NCBI RefSeq assembly: GCF_004403305.1
Contig: NZ_SOHE01000016.1
Coordinates: 186,001 to 250,000 of the forward strand
Source of the DNA: Cryobacterium frigoriphilum
Lineage (GTDB): Bacteria; Actinomycetota; Actinomycetes; Actinomycetales; Microbacteriaceae
DNA: 64,000 bases
Direction: 5' to 3'
Below, one piece after another: positions 38,146 through 47,616 of the stretch. Numbering within the stretch: position 1 is the stretch's first letter; each line of letters opens with the position of its first letter. The notes beneath the pieces are model-generated. The model searched no databases and had not been told where the DNA came from. It saw only the letters and a list, made by a program, of their open reading frames with translations. The position numbers were made by a program, and so were the translations under genes.

Positions 38146-39699
38146 ATGCACAGCTCCGCACCGCTCGTTTCACCCGCCCCCGCAGCGCCCAGGCGATGGG
38201 TCGGCGCGACAATTGTGCTCGTCATCGGCTCACTGCTGGCCCTGACCGGCCTCGCGGTGATGCTCGTCGGCGGCGCCGCCCTCTGGGCGAACGGTCAGAC
38301 CCGCGGCAGCGGCTTCTTTCAGACGCCGACCGTGAGCGTCGCGGCCGACTCCTTTGCCCTCGTGTCGCCGCCGATGGAGGTGACGACCGACGTGAACGAC
38401 GCGGTGGCCCTGCCATTTGACCTCGGAACGCTGCGGCTCGTCGCCGAGGCGATCGACGGCAACACGCCGATCTTCGTCGGGGTCGGGCCGCAGGCCGATG
38501 TCGACGAGTACCTCGCGAACGTGCACCACACCGTGCTCACGACCGTGAGTGCCGGCCCGTTCGGATCGCGGTACCGCGACGTGCCCGGCACGGTTTCGCC
38601 CACCCTGCCCGGTTCCCAGGACTTCTGGGAGCTCTCGTCGTCTGGCACGGGTGAGCGGCAAATTCTGTGGGATCTGCAGACCCTCACCGCGGCTAATTCG
38701 GCAAATTGGACGATCGTCGTAATGAACGCTGATGCGAGCGAGAACGTCGCCGTTCAGCTGACCGGCGGAGCGCGCAGCGACCTGATCGCACCGATCGGCT
38801 GGGCGCTACTCGCGAGCGGCCTGATCGTGTTGCTGATCGGTGTCGTGCTGATCGTGCTCGGGGCCGTGAGCCTCGGCCGTCGTACCCCGCGAGGGCCAGC
38901 GGCATCCGCTGCCGGGCCGGTTCTGCCCGCCGTGACGCCCGACGGGTTTTCACGCGACACGAATTTTGTGGCCGCGCCGCCGTCGCTCGCCGGGGACCTG
39001 GTTTCGGGGGCGACGGATGCCGCGCCGCGCTACCCGGCGCAGCTGCGCGGAACGCTCGACCCGGCACTGTCCCGGTGGCTGTGGCTCGTGAAGTGGGTGC
39101 TCGTGATTCCCCACCTGATCGTGCTGTTCTTTCTGTGGATCGCTTTTATGGTGTGCACCGTGGTGGCCGGGTTCGGCATCCTCTTCACCGGGCGCTACCC
39201 GCGTGCGCTGTTCGATTTCAATGTGGGTGTGCTGCGCTGGACCTGGCGGGTGTCGTTCTACGGCTATTCCGCGCTGGGTACCGACCAATATCCGCCCTTC
39301 ACCCTGGCCCGTACCGATTACCCGGCCGACTTCGAGGTCGCGTACCCCGAGCAGCTGTCCCGCGGACTCGTGCTCGTGAAGTGGTGGCTGCTGGCGATTC
39401 CGCACCTGCTGATCGTGGCGGCGCTGACCGGGGGACTGATCGGCTGGGGGAGCGGATGGGGCAACGGAGCTGCCGGCGACGGCGCCTGGGCGGACGGCTC
39501 GAACGCCGGGGTCTCGCTGCTCGGGCTGCTCGTCTTCATCGCCGGCGTGATTTTGCTGTTCACGGGGCGGTTTCGGCAGGGGCTCTTTGACCTGATTCTG
39601 GGCATCAACCGCTGGGTGTTCCGCGTGATCACGTACACCGCGCTGATGCGTGACGAGTACCCGCCATTTGTGCTCGATCAGGGCGCCGCGCGGCCGTAG
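38146..39699 (+). CDS. DUF4389-containing membrane protein
   Basis: A 517-aa protein. One helix near residues 20-45 anchors an extracytoplasmic domain (~50-210), a second helix pair follows (~215-245), and the C-terminal half holds two DUF4389 units: WLWLVKWVLVIPHLIVLFFL ... RYPRALFDFNVGVLRWTWRV and LVLVKWWLLAIPHLLIVAAL ... FRQGLFDLILGINRWVFRV. Family function is unknown. ATG 38146 follows GAAGG. A strong hairpin follows the stop. Confidence 0.8.
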   Translation: MHSSAPLVSPAPAAPRRWVGATIVLVIGSLLALTGLAVMLVGGAALWANGQTRGSGFFQTPTVSVAADSFALVSPPMEVTTDVNDAVALPFDLGTLRLVAEAIDGNTPIFVGVGPQADVDEYLANVHHTVLTTVSAGPFGSRYRDVPGTVSPTLPGSQDFWELSSSGTGERQILWDLQTLTAANSANWTIVVMNADASENVAVQLTGGARSDLIAPIGWALLASGLIVLLIGVVLIVLGAVSLGRRTPRGPAASAAGPVLPAVTPDGFSRDTNFVAAPPSLAGDLVSGATDAAPRYPAQLRGTLDPALSRWLWLVKWVLVIPHLIVLFFLWIAFMVCTVVAGFGILFTGRYPRALFDFNVGVLRWTWRVSFYGYSALGTDQYPPFTLARTDYPADFEVAYPEQLSRGLVLVKWWLLAIPHLLIVAALTGGLIGWGSGWGNGAAGDGAWADGSNAGVSLLGLLVFIAGVILLFTGRFRQGLFDLILGINRWVFRVITYTALMRDEYPPFVLDQGAARP

Positions 39700-39735
39700 G
39701 GCGGCGGTGGCGCGCCGCCGAGTGACGCGGTACTT

Positions 39736-39775
39736 ACGCCGCTACGCGGTAGGCGCGCCCACCGCGTAGCGGCGT
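39736..39775. terminator. Bidirectional terminator between DUF4389 gene and csoR
   Basis: ACGCCGCTACGCGGT (39736-39750) and its exact inverse complement (39761-39775) form a 15-bp stem with a 10-base loop, between two convergent genes. Confidence 0.75.
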
Positions 39776-39832
39776 TACTGCCGCGCAGCTCGATTGTGCC
39801 CGTCAGGCTGGGTGACGCAACTCCCGGCCGGG

Positions 39833-40186
39833 CTAGGAGCGCACGAGTCGGGCTATCGCGGCCGACGCCTCGAGCAGTTTCGCCTCGGCCTCGGCGCCTC
39901 CCGAGGCCACGGCGTCGCGCACGCAGTGGTTGAGGTGATCGTCGAGCAGGCCGAGGGCGACCGACTGCAGCGCGCTCGTCATCGCCGAAATCTGCGTGAG
40001 AATGTCGATGCAATACTTCTCGTCGCTGACCATGCCCTGCAGGCCGCGGGCCTGGCCCTCGATGCGACGCAGGCGCTTGAGGTAGTTGTCCTGGTTGGAG
40101 ATGTACCCGTGGTGTGCGTGCTCGGGTGCGGCTGCCGCTGCCGCGGGCTCTGCCGTCGGCTCTGCTGTCGACTCTGTCGCGGTCAT
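39833..40186 (-). CDS. csoR: Copper-sensing repressor CsoR
   Basis: A 117-aa all-helical repressor of the CsoR/RcnR family. The copper ligands are visible: Cys in KYCIDILTQISAM, then His and Cys in DDHLNHCVRDAV. The N-terminus has an Ala/Glu-rich tail with HAHH. It should release DNA when Cu(I) binds. The ATG at 40186 is preceded by GGAGGA. Divergent from copZ-copA with a palindromic G-tract operator between. Confidence 0.9.
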   Translation of the reverse strand: MTATESTAEPTAEPAAAAAAPEHAHHGYISNQDNYLKRLRRIEGQARGLQGMVSDEKYCIDILTQISAMTSALQSVALGLLDDHLNHCVRDAVASGGAEAEAKLLEASAAIARLVRS

Positions 40187-40201
40187 GATCGGTCCTCCAG
40201 T

Positions 40202-40216
40202 TACCCCCGAGGGGTA
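40202..40216. promoter_or_regulatory. CsoR operator
   Basis: TACCCCCGAGGGGTA is the standard G-tract palindrome of CsoR-type sites, located between csoR and copZ. It overlaps TATAGT on the plus strand (40215-40220), a likely -10. Confidence 0.8.
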
Positions 40217-40273
40217 TAGTGGTTACATGATAGCGCAGCGCCGGCCGAACCGGCACTCGGAGGGAACGAACTC

Positions 40274-40504
40274 ATGAGCACGTCAATCACCACCACCTAC
40301 GGCGTCACCGGCATGACCTGTGGCCACTGCGCCCAGGCCGTGACCGAAGAAGTCACCGCCATCGAGGGTGCCGAGAGCGTGAGCATCGACCTCGTCGTCG
40401 GTGGCGTGTCCCAGGTCACCGTCACGAGCGCGGCCCCCCTCGACCGCAGCCTGGTCGCCGCCGCGGTCGATGAGGCCGGCTACGCACTGGCGCCGGCCGC
40501 GTAA
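40274..40504 (+). CDS. copZ: Copper chaperone CopZ-like (HMA domain)
   Basis: A 76-aa heavy-metal-associated domain with the Cu(I)-binding motif GMTCGHCAQ. It delivers copper to CopA or buffers it in the cytosol. It is directly upstream of copA, whose ATG overlaps its stop (TAATG). Confidence 0.9.
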   Translation: MSTSITTTYGVTGMTCGHCAQAVTEEVTAIEGAESVSIDLVVGGVSQVTVTSAAPLDRSLVAAAVDEAGYALAPAA

Positions 40505-42783
40505 TGACCGCCTCGCAGGTTGACCTCCGCATTGGCGGCATGACCTGCGCCTCGTGCGCCGCACGCATCGAAAAGAAGCTCAACCGCATGCCCGGTGTCG
40601 AGGCCAGCGTCAACTACGCGACCGAGAAGGCACACGTGTCGGTTCCCGCGGGCACCACCGTGGCAGATGCGATCGCGACCATTGAAGCGACCGGATACAC
40701 GGCCGTGCTGCCGGCACCGGCGCATCCGTCGCCGTCATCGGTCGCGACCGGCGCTGCGGATGTCGGGGGTGCCGCGCCCGAGGCCGGCGACGGCGCCGAG
40801 GCTGCCGCGCTGCTCGCGCGGCTGCGGGTCTCGGCCGCGCTCGCCCTGCCGGTGGCGCTGCTGTCGATGATTCCGGCGCTGCAGTTCGACAACTGGCAGT
40901 GGCTCGCCCTGACCCTCGCGGTGCCCGTCGCCGTCTGGGGCGCCTGGCCGTTCCACCGCGCCGCCTGGCTGAACGCCCGCCACGGCGCCGCGACCATGGA
41001 CACCCTCGTGAGCCTGGGCGTGCTCGCCGCGCTCGGCTGGTCGCTTTACGCCCTGTTCTTCGGCATGGCCGGCATGACCGGAATGACCATGTCGTTCAGT
41101 CTGGTGGCCGAACCCGGCGGTGGCGCCAACGAGATCTACCTCGAGGTCGCCGCGGCCGTGACCGTCTTTCTGCTCGCCGGCCGCTACGCCGAGGCACGGG
41201 CCAAGCGCCGCTCCGGCGCCGCGCTCACCGCCCTGCTCGAGCTGGGCGCCAAAGAGGCGACCCTGCTGCGAGACGGCGTCGAAACCCGGGTCAGCATCTC
41301 CGACCTCGTCGTCGACGACCTGTTCGTCGTGCGCCCTGGCGAGAAGGTCGCGACCGACGGCACCGTCGTTGAGGGCAGCTCCGCGGTCGATGCGAGCCTG
41401 TTGACCGGCGAATCCGTGCCCGTCGAGGTCGGCCCGGGCGACCACGTCGTGGGAGCGACGCTGAACAGCGGCGGCCGCCTCGTCGTGCGGGCCGCCCGCG
41501 TCGGCGCCGACACCGAGCTGGCCCAGATCGGCCGACTCGTGGAACAGGCGCAGACCGGAAAAGCGGATGTGCAACGCCTCGCCGACCGGGTCAGCGCGAT
41601 CTTCGTGCCGATCGTTCTGGGCCTCGCCGTGCTGGCCCTGGCCGGCTGGCTGCTCGTCGGCTCGTCGCCCGAGATGGCGTTCACCGCCGCCGTCGCGACC
41701 CTCATCATCGCGTGCCCGTGCGCGCTCGGCCTCGCGACACCGACCGCGCTGCTCGTGGGAACCGGCCGCGGCGCGCAGCTCGGCATCCTGATCAAGGGCC
41801 CGCAGGTGCTCGAAGCCACCCGCCGCGTCGACACGATCGTGCTCGACAAGACCGGAACCGTGACGACCGGGCGCATGGCCGTGGTCGGCTGCACGGCCGT
41901 CGACTGCGGGGACGAAGACGAAATTCTGCGACTGGCGGCCGGGGCGGAGAGCGGATCTGAGCATCCGATCGCCGCCGCCATCGTCGCTGCGGCGGCGCTG
42001 AAGGGGCCGGTTCCGGCCGCCGAATCGTTCGCCTCCGAGCAGGGGCTGGGCGTGCAGGCCATTGTCGAGGGGCGTCTCGTGCTCGTCGGCCGGCCGCAGT
42101 GGCTCGTCGACGCCTGGTCGATCGAACTTCCGGTCGAGCTGCGGGCCATGCTCGACACCAAGGAGGGCCTCGGCCAGACCGCGGTGATCGTGGCGTGGGA
42201 CGGCAAGGCCCGCGGGCTGCTCGCGGTCGCCGACACGGTCAAGCCCACGAGCGCGGCGGCGATCGCCGAGTTCGAACGGCTCGGCCTGTCGACCGTGCTG
42301 CTGACCGGTGACAACGAGCGCGCGGCGCGCGCCGTCGGTGACCTCGTCGGAATCGCGGATGTGCGGGCCGGGGTACTGCCCGCCGAAAAGGCCCTGGTCA
42401 TCCGCTCTTTGCAGCACAGCGGTCGGGTCGTGGCGATGGTCGGCGACGGCGTCAACGACGCGGTCGCCCTCGCGACCGCCGACCTCGGCATCGCGATGGG
42501 AACCGGAACCGACGTGGCGATCGAGGCGAGTGACCTCACCCTGGTGCGCAGCGACCTGTTCGCGGCAGCGGATGCCATCCGGCTCGCGCGCCGCACCCTC
42601 GGAACGATCAAGGCGAACCTGTTCTGGGCCTTCGCGTACAACGTCGCGGCGATTCCGCTCGCGATGCTCGGGCTGCTGAACCCGCTCGTGGCCGGCGCCG
42701 CGATGGCGTTGAGCTCGGTGTTCGTGGTGACGAACAGCCTGCGCCTGCGCGGCTTCAGGCAGTTGACGCCTTCTCGCGAGTGA
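40504..42783 (+). CDS. copA: Copper-exporting P1B-type ATPase CopA
   Basis: A 759-aa P-type ATPase with an N-terminal HMA domain ([21 protein letters not shown]), eight expected membrane helices, the actuator segment [10 protein letters not shown], the ion motif CPC in [13 protein letters not shown] (~403), the phosphorylated Asp in DKTGTVTTG (~446) and [10 protein letters not shown]. It pumps Cu(I) out of the cell. It forms an operon with copZ under CsoR control. Confidence 0.95.
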   Translation: MTASQVDLRIGGMTCASCAARIEKKLNRMPGVEASVNYATEKAHVSVPAGTTVADAIATIEATGYTAVLPAPAHPSPSSVATGAADVGGAAPEAGDGAEAAALLARLRVSAALALPVALLSMIPALQFDNWQWLALTLAVPVAVWGAWPFHRAAWLNARHGAATMDTLVSLGVLAALGWSLYALFFGMAGMTGMTMSFSLVAEPGGGANEIYLEVAAAVTVFLLAGRYAEARAKRRSGAALTALLELGAKEATLLRDGVETRVSISDLVVDDLFVVRPGEKVATDGTVVEGSSAVDASLLTGESVPVEVGPGDHVVGATLNSGGRLVVRAARVGADTELAQIGRLVEQAQTGKADVQRLADRVSAIFVPIVLGLAVLALAGWLLVGSSPEMAFTAAVATLIIACPCALGLATPTALLVGTGRGAQLGILIKGPQVLEATRRVDTIVLDKTGTVTTGRMAVVGCTAVDCGDEDEILRLAAGAESGSEHPIAAAIVAAAALKGPVPAAESFASEQGLGVQAIVEGRLVLVGRPQWLVDAWSIELPVELRAMLDTKEGLGQTAVIVAWDGKARGLLAVADTVKPTSAAAIAEFERLGLSTVLLTGDNERAARAVGDLVGIADVRAGVLPAEKALVIRSLQHSGRVVAMVGDGVNDAVALATADLGIAMGTGTDVAIEASDLTLVRSDLFAAADAIRLARRTLGTIKANLFWAFAYNVAAIPLAMLGLLNPLVAGAAMALSSVFVVTNSLRLRGFRQLTPSRE

Positions 42784-42866
42784 GCAGTGTGGCGTTTTGG
42801 CGCCGCAACTGCGTGCTCGCGGGAAGCGGGTGCGGGACCGGGTGGGGCCGGGCCTCGACTTTTGGA

Positions 42867-42880
42867 TACCCTTGGGGGTA
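42867..42880 (+). promoter_or_regulatory. CstR-type operator upstream of the persulfide operon
   Basis: TACCCTTGGGGGTA is a CsoR/CstR-like palindrome located 22 bases before the CoA-disulfide reductase gene. A TATAGT overlaps its right edge (42879-42884) as a likely -10. It is the natural target of the CstR encoded at the end of the same operon. Confidence 0.75.
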
Positions 42881-42901
42881 TAGTTGGGGCCGGAGGCACT
42901 A

Positions 42902-44620
42902 ATGAAGATTGTCATTGTGGGTGGAGTGGCCGGCGGCATGTCGGCGGCAACGAGGATGCGTCGGCTCGATGAGTCGGCCGAGATCGTGGTGTTCGAGCGC
43001 GGGCACTATGTGTCCTTCGCGAACTGCGGACTGCCGTACTACGTCGGCGGCGTGATCACCGACCGGGCCGAGCTGCTGCTGCAGACGCCCGAATCGCTCG
43101 GCACCCGATTTCGGCTCGACGTGCGCGTCGACCACGAGGTCACCGGCATCGACCGGGCCGGCCAGACCGTCTCGGTGCGCAATACCCTCACCGGCGACGA
43201 GCGGAGCGAGAGCTACGACCGGCTGATTCTCGCCGCCGGGGCCACGACGCGCAGCGCGCCCGCCGACAGCACCTCCGCCGCCTGGGGCCTCGCCACGCAC
43301 ACCCTGCGCACCGTCGATGACGTTGACCACATCGACGCCGTGCTCGCCGCCGCCCCGGGTTCCCCGTCTGCCGTGGTCATCGGCGGCGGCTTCATCGGCC
43401 TCGAAGCCGTCGACAACCTCGTGCGCCGCGGCGTGCACGTGACGCTCGTGCAGCGCGGCCCGCAGATCCTCACCCCCCTCGACCCCGAAATGGCGGCCCC
43501 GGTGGTGGCCGACCTGCGCGCCCACGGCGTGGACGTGCGCCTCAACACGAGCGTCGTCGGCAGCGACGCGCCGGCCGATCCCGCGACATCCGCAGCGACC
43601 GGGCTGCTGCTGAGCGACGGCTCCCTCGTGCCGGCCGACCTCGTCATCGACGCAACCGGTGTGCGCCCCGACACCTCGCTCGCCGCCGCGGCGGGCCTCG
43701 CCATCGGCGACAGCGGCGGCATCTGGGTCGACGAGACCCAGGCCACGAGCGATCCCCACATTTTCGCGGTCGGCGACGGCGTTGAAAAGACGGATGCCGT
43801 CGGCGGCGCCGGCACGCTCGTCACCATGGCGGGCCTCGCCAACCGGCACGGCCGGGCCGCCGCTGACTCCATCGCCGGGCGCCCCGACGCGGCCGAACCC
43901 GCCGTCGGCACCGGCATCGTGGGTGTCTTCGACCTGACGATCGCGATGGTCGGCTGGAACGAACAGCGCCTCGTGGCTGCCGGCCGGGCGCACCGAGTCG
44001 TGCACACGCATCCGTCGTCGCACGCCGGGTACTTTCCCGGCGCCGAGCAGATGGCCATCAAGCTGCTCATTGACGCCGATACCGACGCGATTCTCGGCGC
44101 CCAGATCGTGGGCGGAAGCGGCGTCGACAAGCGTATCGACGTGATCGCGACGGCGATGGCTGCCGGGCTGGGGGCATCCGCTCTGAGCCGGTTGGAACTG
44201 GCCTATGCGCCGCAGTACGGCTCCGCGAAAGACGCGATCAATCAGCTCGGTTACGTCGCCGACAACCTGCTGCACGGCACCAGTCGTTCGGTGCAGTGGC
44301 ACGAACTCGACGCCGCGCTCGACGCCGGAGCGACGCTCGTCGACGTGCGCAGCCCCGCTGAATTCGCGGCCGGGCACCTGCCGGACGCCCGTAACCTCAA
44401 CCTCGACGAGCTGCGCGCCCGGCACGGTGAGCTGCCGGCCGGCCCGCTCGTCGTGCACTGCCAGGTCGGCCAGCGCGGCCACACCGCGGCACGGTTGCTG
44501 AGCCAACTGGGCCACGATGTGCGTAATCTAGATGGCGGGTATCGCACCTGGCTCGCCGGCCGCGCGGCCATGGCGAGCACCCCTTCTTCTGAAACCCTGT
44601 CCGAAAGGATCCCTGTATGA
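42902..44620 (+). CDS. CoA-disulfide reductase fused to a rhodanese domain
   Basis: A 572-aa protein. Residues ~1-450 form an FAD/NAD(P) reductase of the CoADR/persulfide reductase type: IVIVGGVAGGMSAATRMRRL, active Cys in FANCGLPYY (~43), AVVIGGGFIGLEAVDNL, IFAVGDGVE. Residues ~465-560 form a rhodanese domain with catalytic Cys in VVHCQVGQRGHTA. Such fusions reduce CoA persulfides and polysulfides. ATG 42902 follows GGAGG; the operon continues with a rhodanese and CstR. Confidence 0.88.
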   Translation: MKIVIVGGVAGGMSAATRMRRLDESAEIVVFERGHYVSFANCGLPYYVGGVITDRAELLLQTPESLGTRFRLDVRVDHEVTGIDRAGQTVSVRNTLTGDERSESYDRLILAAGATTRSAPADSTSAAWGLATHTLRTVDDVDHIDAVLAAAPGSPSAVVIGGGFIGLEAVDNLVRRGVHVTLVQRGPQILTPLDPEMAAPVVADLRAHGVDVRLNTSVVGSDAPADPATSAATGLLLSDGSLVPADLVIDATGVRPDTSLAAAAGLAIGDSGGIWVDETQATSDPHIFAVGDGVEKTDAVGGAGTLVTMAGLANRHGRAAADSIAGRPDAAEPAVGTGIVGVFDLTIAMVGWNEQRLVAAGRAHRVVHTHPSSHAGYFPGAEQMAIKLLIDADTDAILGAQIVGGSGVDKRIDVIATAMAAGLGASALSRLELAYAPQYGSAKDAINQLGYVADNLLHGTSRSVQWHELDAALDAGATLVDVRSPAEFAAGHLPDARNLNLDELRARHGELPAGPLVVHCQVGQRGHTAARLLSQLGHDVRNLDGGYRTWLAGRAAMASTPSSETLSERIPV

Positions 44621-44946
44621 CCGATATCTCGGTACTCGAACTCGCCGCACTGACGAACGGCCCGGCGGCCGTCGTCGTGCTCGACGTGCGCGAGCAGGAC
44701 GAATACGACGACGCCCACGTGCCCGGAGTGCTGCACATTCCCATCAGCGTGCTCATGGAGCGCATGAATGAGGTGCCCGTTGGGCAGCCCGTCTATGTGA
44801 TCTGCGCCGTCGGCGGACGCAGCGCCCAGGTCGTGGACTACCTCGACCGCTCGGGCAGCGCCATCGACGCCATCAACGTGGCCGGCGGCACGCTCGCCTG
44901 GCAGCAGGCCGGCCTGCCAACCGAATCGGGAGCGAACAATGACTAA
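44617..44946 (+). CDS. Single-domain rhodanese
   Basis: A 109-aa rhodanese-fold protein with VLDVREQDEYDDAHVPG and the catalytic loop ICAVGGRSAQ. It probably moves sulfane sulfur between persulfide carriers. Its start overlaps the preceding stop by four bases (ATGA) and its end overlaps cstR by eight, so the three genes are translated together. Confidence 0.88.
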   Translation: MTDISVLELAALTNGPAAVVVLDVREQDEYDDAHVPGVLHIPISVLMERMNEVPVGQPVYVICAVGGRSAQVVDYLDRSGSAIDAINVAGGTLAWQQAGLPTESGANND

Positions 44947-45289
44947 GGCAAAGATGTCACCGACGGATGTGGCGGGGCCGGCTGCGGCGGGCATCCGTCT
45001 GACGATTCCGGCCGCGGCCGCTACCGTTCTGGGCCCCGACCCGGAGCAGAAGAAGATTCTCAACCGTCTCAAGCGCGCGCAGGGCCAGTTGAACGCCGTG
45101 ATCGTGGCCGTGGAGGCGGGCGCGCACTGCAAGGACATCGTGACCCAGCTCGCCGCGGTGTCGAGCGCGCTCGACAAGGCCGGATTCGTGATCGTGTCGA
45201 AAGCGATGCGGCAGTGCCTCGAAAATCCGGAGCAGAAGGACGCCCTGACCGTTGATGAGCTCGAAAAGCTGTTCCTGACGCTCGCGTAG
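44939..45289 (+). CDS. cstR: Persulfide-sensing repressor CstR-like (CsoR family)
   Basis: A 116-aa CsoR-family protein. Both cysteines are kept (HCKDIVTQL and AMRQCLEN), but the copper-binding His four residues before the second Cys is Ala. This pattern is known for CstR, which senses persulfides by disulfide or polysulfide linkage of the two Cys. It closes the rhodanese operon and should bind the palindrome at 42867-42880. Confidence 0.85.
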   Translation: MTKAKMSPTDVAGPAAAGIRLTIPAAAATVLGPDPEQKKILNRLKRAQGQLNAVIVAVEAGAHCKDIVTQLAAVSSALDKAGFVIVSKAMRQCLENPEQKDALTVDELEKLFLTLA

Positions 45290-45341
45290 GCTGCGCGACC
45301 GCGCCCGCGGAGGTGCGGGACCGACCGCGACCGCGACCGCG

Positions 45342-45393
45342 CCCGATACGGGTGGCCGCTACGGCAGTTACCGTAGCGGCCACCCGTATCGGG
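45342..45393. terminator. 23-bp-stem bidirectional terminator
   Basis: Arms 45342-45364 and 45371-45393 are exact inverse complements with the loop CAGTTA, between the convergent cstR and arsO genes. A G-rich run with repeated GTGCGGGG words follows (45405-45450) before the arsO stop. Confidence 0.8.
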
Positions 45394-45450
45394 GGCAGTC
45401 AGATCGTGCGGGGGGTGCGGGGGGTGCGGGGGTGCGGGTGGTGCGGCGAG

Positions 45451-46902
45451 TCAGCTGCAGCAGGCAGCGGATGCGGCGGGCGCGGCATCCGTCGGCGCGG
45501 CGCCGGGCGCCTCGGGCGGCGTGGTACAGCAGACCCCGGTCTCGGGCAGCACGAGGGTGACGAGCCGCGCGGCGGCCCGGTTGCCGGCGAGTTCGTCGGC
45601 AATCGAGCGCACCTGCTCGTAGCCGGTGGCGAGCAGGAACGTGGGTGCCCGCCCGAAACTCTTCATGCCGGCGAGGTAGAAGTTGGGCTCCGGATGCGTG
45701 AGCACGTCGACGCCGTGCGCCGGAACCGTGCCGCAGCTGTGCAGGTTCGGATCGATCAATGGCGCGAGCAGTCTGGGCGCCTCGACGATTTCGTCGAGCG
45801 CGAGACGAATCTCGCGCAGCATGTCGAGGTCGGGCCGAAACCCGGTCGCTCCCACGATGAGGTCGGCCTCGAGGCGTGCGGGGGCACCGTGGCGGCGGCC
45901 GATGAGCGCGACGCGGTCGGCCGCGCCCGGATCGGCCGCGCCCGGGGCAGCGCCGCCGCCGTTAGTGCTGGGCGCCACGGTGTCGATCTCAAAGCCGTCG
46001 ATCAGGGCGACCTGGCCGTTCGTGACGAGCGCGTGCACGCGGGATCCGAGCGAGGCCCTGGCGGCCAGTTCGTCGCTGTCATCGCCGTAGACCCGCACGG
46101 GAGTTGCGGTGCGAATCAGCCAGCTGACCGTGGTGCCGGGCTCGACGGCCGCGAGTTCGGCGAGGTTCAGCAGGGTGTTGGCGGCCGAGTGCCCGGCACC
46201 GACGACGACGGTGTGGCGGCCGGCGAAGCGGGCCCGCTCACTACCGAGCACGTCGGGCAGGGCATGCACGAGGTGCTCGCTCACCTCCGCCGCCGACTGC
46301 GCCACCGCCCCCGCAACCGCCGGCATCGGCTCGAGTCCGGAGGCGGCGAGCGGGTTCGGGGTCGAGTACGTGCCGGAGGTGTCGATGACCGCGCGGGCGA
46401 GGGCGTCGTGGCTGCCGGCATCCGTCTGAATGCGCAGCAGAAACGGCGTCGCGGCACGGTTGGCGGAACGGGTGCGGTCCATGCCCTGTCGGCTGACCGC
46501 CGTGACCCGCGCGCCGTAGTGCACCCGGTCGCCGAGGGTAGCGGCGAGGGGAAGCACATAGTCGCGCAGCAGTTCGTGACCGGTCGGCAGCACGTCGGGG
46601 TGGGGCGCGGCCCAGCCGACGGGTTCGAGCCGGCGAACGGATGCCGCACTCGTCAGATAGCGCCACGGCGAGAACAGGCGGGTGTGGCCCCAGAGCGTGA
46701 GGGCGCTTCCGGCGGCAGGACCGGCCTCATAGAGCACGAAGTCGATCCCGCGCTCGGCCAATTCGGCCGCCGCGGCGAGGCCGACCGGCCCGGCGCCGAT
46801 GATCGCGACCGGCAGGTGGGCGAGTGCGGGCACGGCGTCGGTGCGGCGCGGGGGAACCGTGAGGGTCAGTCCGAGCGTGGCTGCCGTGCCCGCGGGGGTC
46901 AT
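45451..46902 (-). CDS. arsO: ArsO-like flavoprotein monooxygenase
   Basis: A 483-aa FAD/NAD(P)-dependent oxidoreductase with two dinucleotide motifs, VAIIGAGPVGLAAAAELAE (~32) and TVVVGAGHSAANTLLNLAE (~220), and the later segment PNFYLAGMKSFGRAPTFLLATG. It matches the flavin monooxygenase-like ArsO found at the end of actinobacterial ars operons. The C-terminus holds two Cys pairs (GVCC and ACC), which could bind arsenite; that is inference. The ATG overlaps the preceding arsC stop by four bases. Confidence 0.82.
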   Translation of the reverse strand: MTPAGTAATLGLTLTVPPRRTDAVPALAHLPVAIIGAGPVGLAAAAELAERGIDFVLYEAGPAAGSALTLWGHTRLFSPWRYLTSAASVRRLEPVGWAAPHPDVLPTGHELLRDYVLPLAATLGDRVHYGARVTAVSRQGMDRTRSANRAATPFLLRIQTDAGSHDALARAVIDTSGTYSTPNPLAASGLEPMPAVAGAVAQSAAEVSEHLVHALPDVLGSERARFAGRHTVVVGAGHSAANTLLNLAELAAVEPGTTVSWLIRTATPVRVYGDDSDELAARASLGSRVHALVTNGQVALIDGFEIDTVAPSTNGGGAAPGAADPGAADRVALIGRRHGAPARLEADLIVGATGFRPDLDMLREIRLALDEIVEAPRLLAPLIDPNLHSCGTVPAHGVDVLTHPEPNFYLAGMKSFGRAPTFLLATGYEQVRSIADELAGNRAAARLVTLVLPETGVCCTTPPEAPGAAPTDAAPAASAACCS

Positions 46903-47588
46903 GCTGAGACGCTCGGGGATGCGGGCAGCAGGGCGGCCTCGACGCCGAGGCCGGAGAGCAGGTCGGTGACCTTGCCGCGAATCTGGTCGCGGATGCGGCG
47001 CACCTCATCGAGCGGCAGTTCGCCGGGGTCGACAAGGTTCCAGTCGACGTAGCGTTTGCCAGGGTAGATCGGGCAGGCGTCGCCGCAGCCCATGGTGACC
47101 ACGACATCCGCTGCCTGCACGACATCGTCGGTGAGGGGCTTGGGAAAAGACTCCTCCATCGACAGGCCGAGCTCGGTCATCGCTTGCACGACCGCGGGAT
47201 TGAGCTGGGTGGCGGGCATCGACCCGGCCGAGCGCACGTGTACGGCGCCGCCGGACAGGGCCTTGGCGAACACGGCGGCCATCTGCGAGCGGCCGGCGTT
47301 CTGCACGCAGACGAACAGCACCTCGGGAACCGGCGACGCCACGGCACCCTTGGCCTGGGCGAGGGCGGTGAGGCGCTCGCCGGCGAAGTGCGCGGTACGG
47401 CTCGTGAGGTGCGCCTTCACCTTTGAGGTGCGCAGCAGCGCGGTGTACGACTCGAGCACGTAGCGCTCGACCGTTTCGCCGGCGAAGACACCGTCAAACC
47501 GCGTGGTGAGCTCGTGTGCGAGGCGTTTGAGGGACTCTTCGGGAAAGCTCAGGCCGGGCTGGGCCTTGCGGGTGCTGAAATCGGTCAT
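46899..47588 (-). CDS. arsC: Arsenate reductase with N-terminal three-helix domain
   Basis: A 229-aa protein. Residues ~1-85 form a helical extension (FPEESLKRLAHELTTRF ... VERYVLESYTALL) like the three-helix dimerisation domain of some actinobacterial arsenate reductases. Residues ~88-229 are a low-molecular-weight phosphatase fold with the CX5R loop CVQNAGR. The family reduces arsenate to arsenite using mycothiol or thioredoxin. It lies between the shorter arsC and arsO. Confidence 0.88.
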   Translation of the reverse strand: MTDFSTRKAQPGLSFPEESLKRLAHELTTRFDGVFAGETVERYVLESYTALLRTSKVKAHLTSRTAHFAGERLTALAQAKGAVASPVPEVLFVCVQNAGRSQMAAVFAKALSGGAVHVRSAGSMPATQLNPAVVQAMTELGLSMEESFPKPLTDDVVQAADVVVTMGCGDACPIYPGKRYVDWNLVDPGELPLDEVRRIRDQIRGKVTDLLSGLGVEAALLPASPSVSA

Positions 47589-47616
47589 TGCCTCGTCTTT
47601 CTGTCTCGCTCGGGGC

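Noticed and set aside
40735..42939. Long minus-strand open frames opposite copA (734 and 571 aa)
   Set aside because: They mirror the high-GC third positions of copA, have no family similarity and no ribosome site.
45313..47052. 579-aa plus-strand frame opposite arsO and arsC
   Set aside because: Antisense shadow; low-complexity Arg/Gly-rich translation with no recognisable domain.
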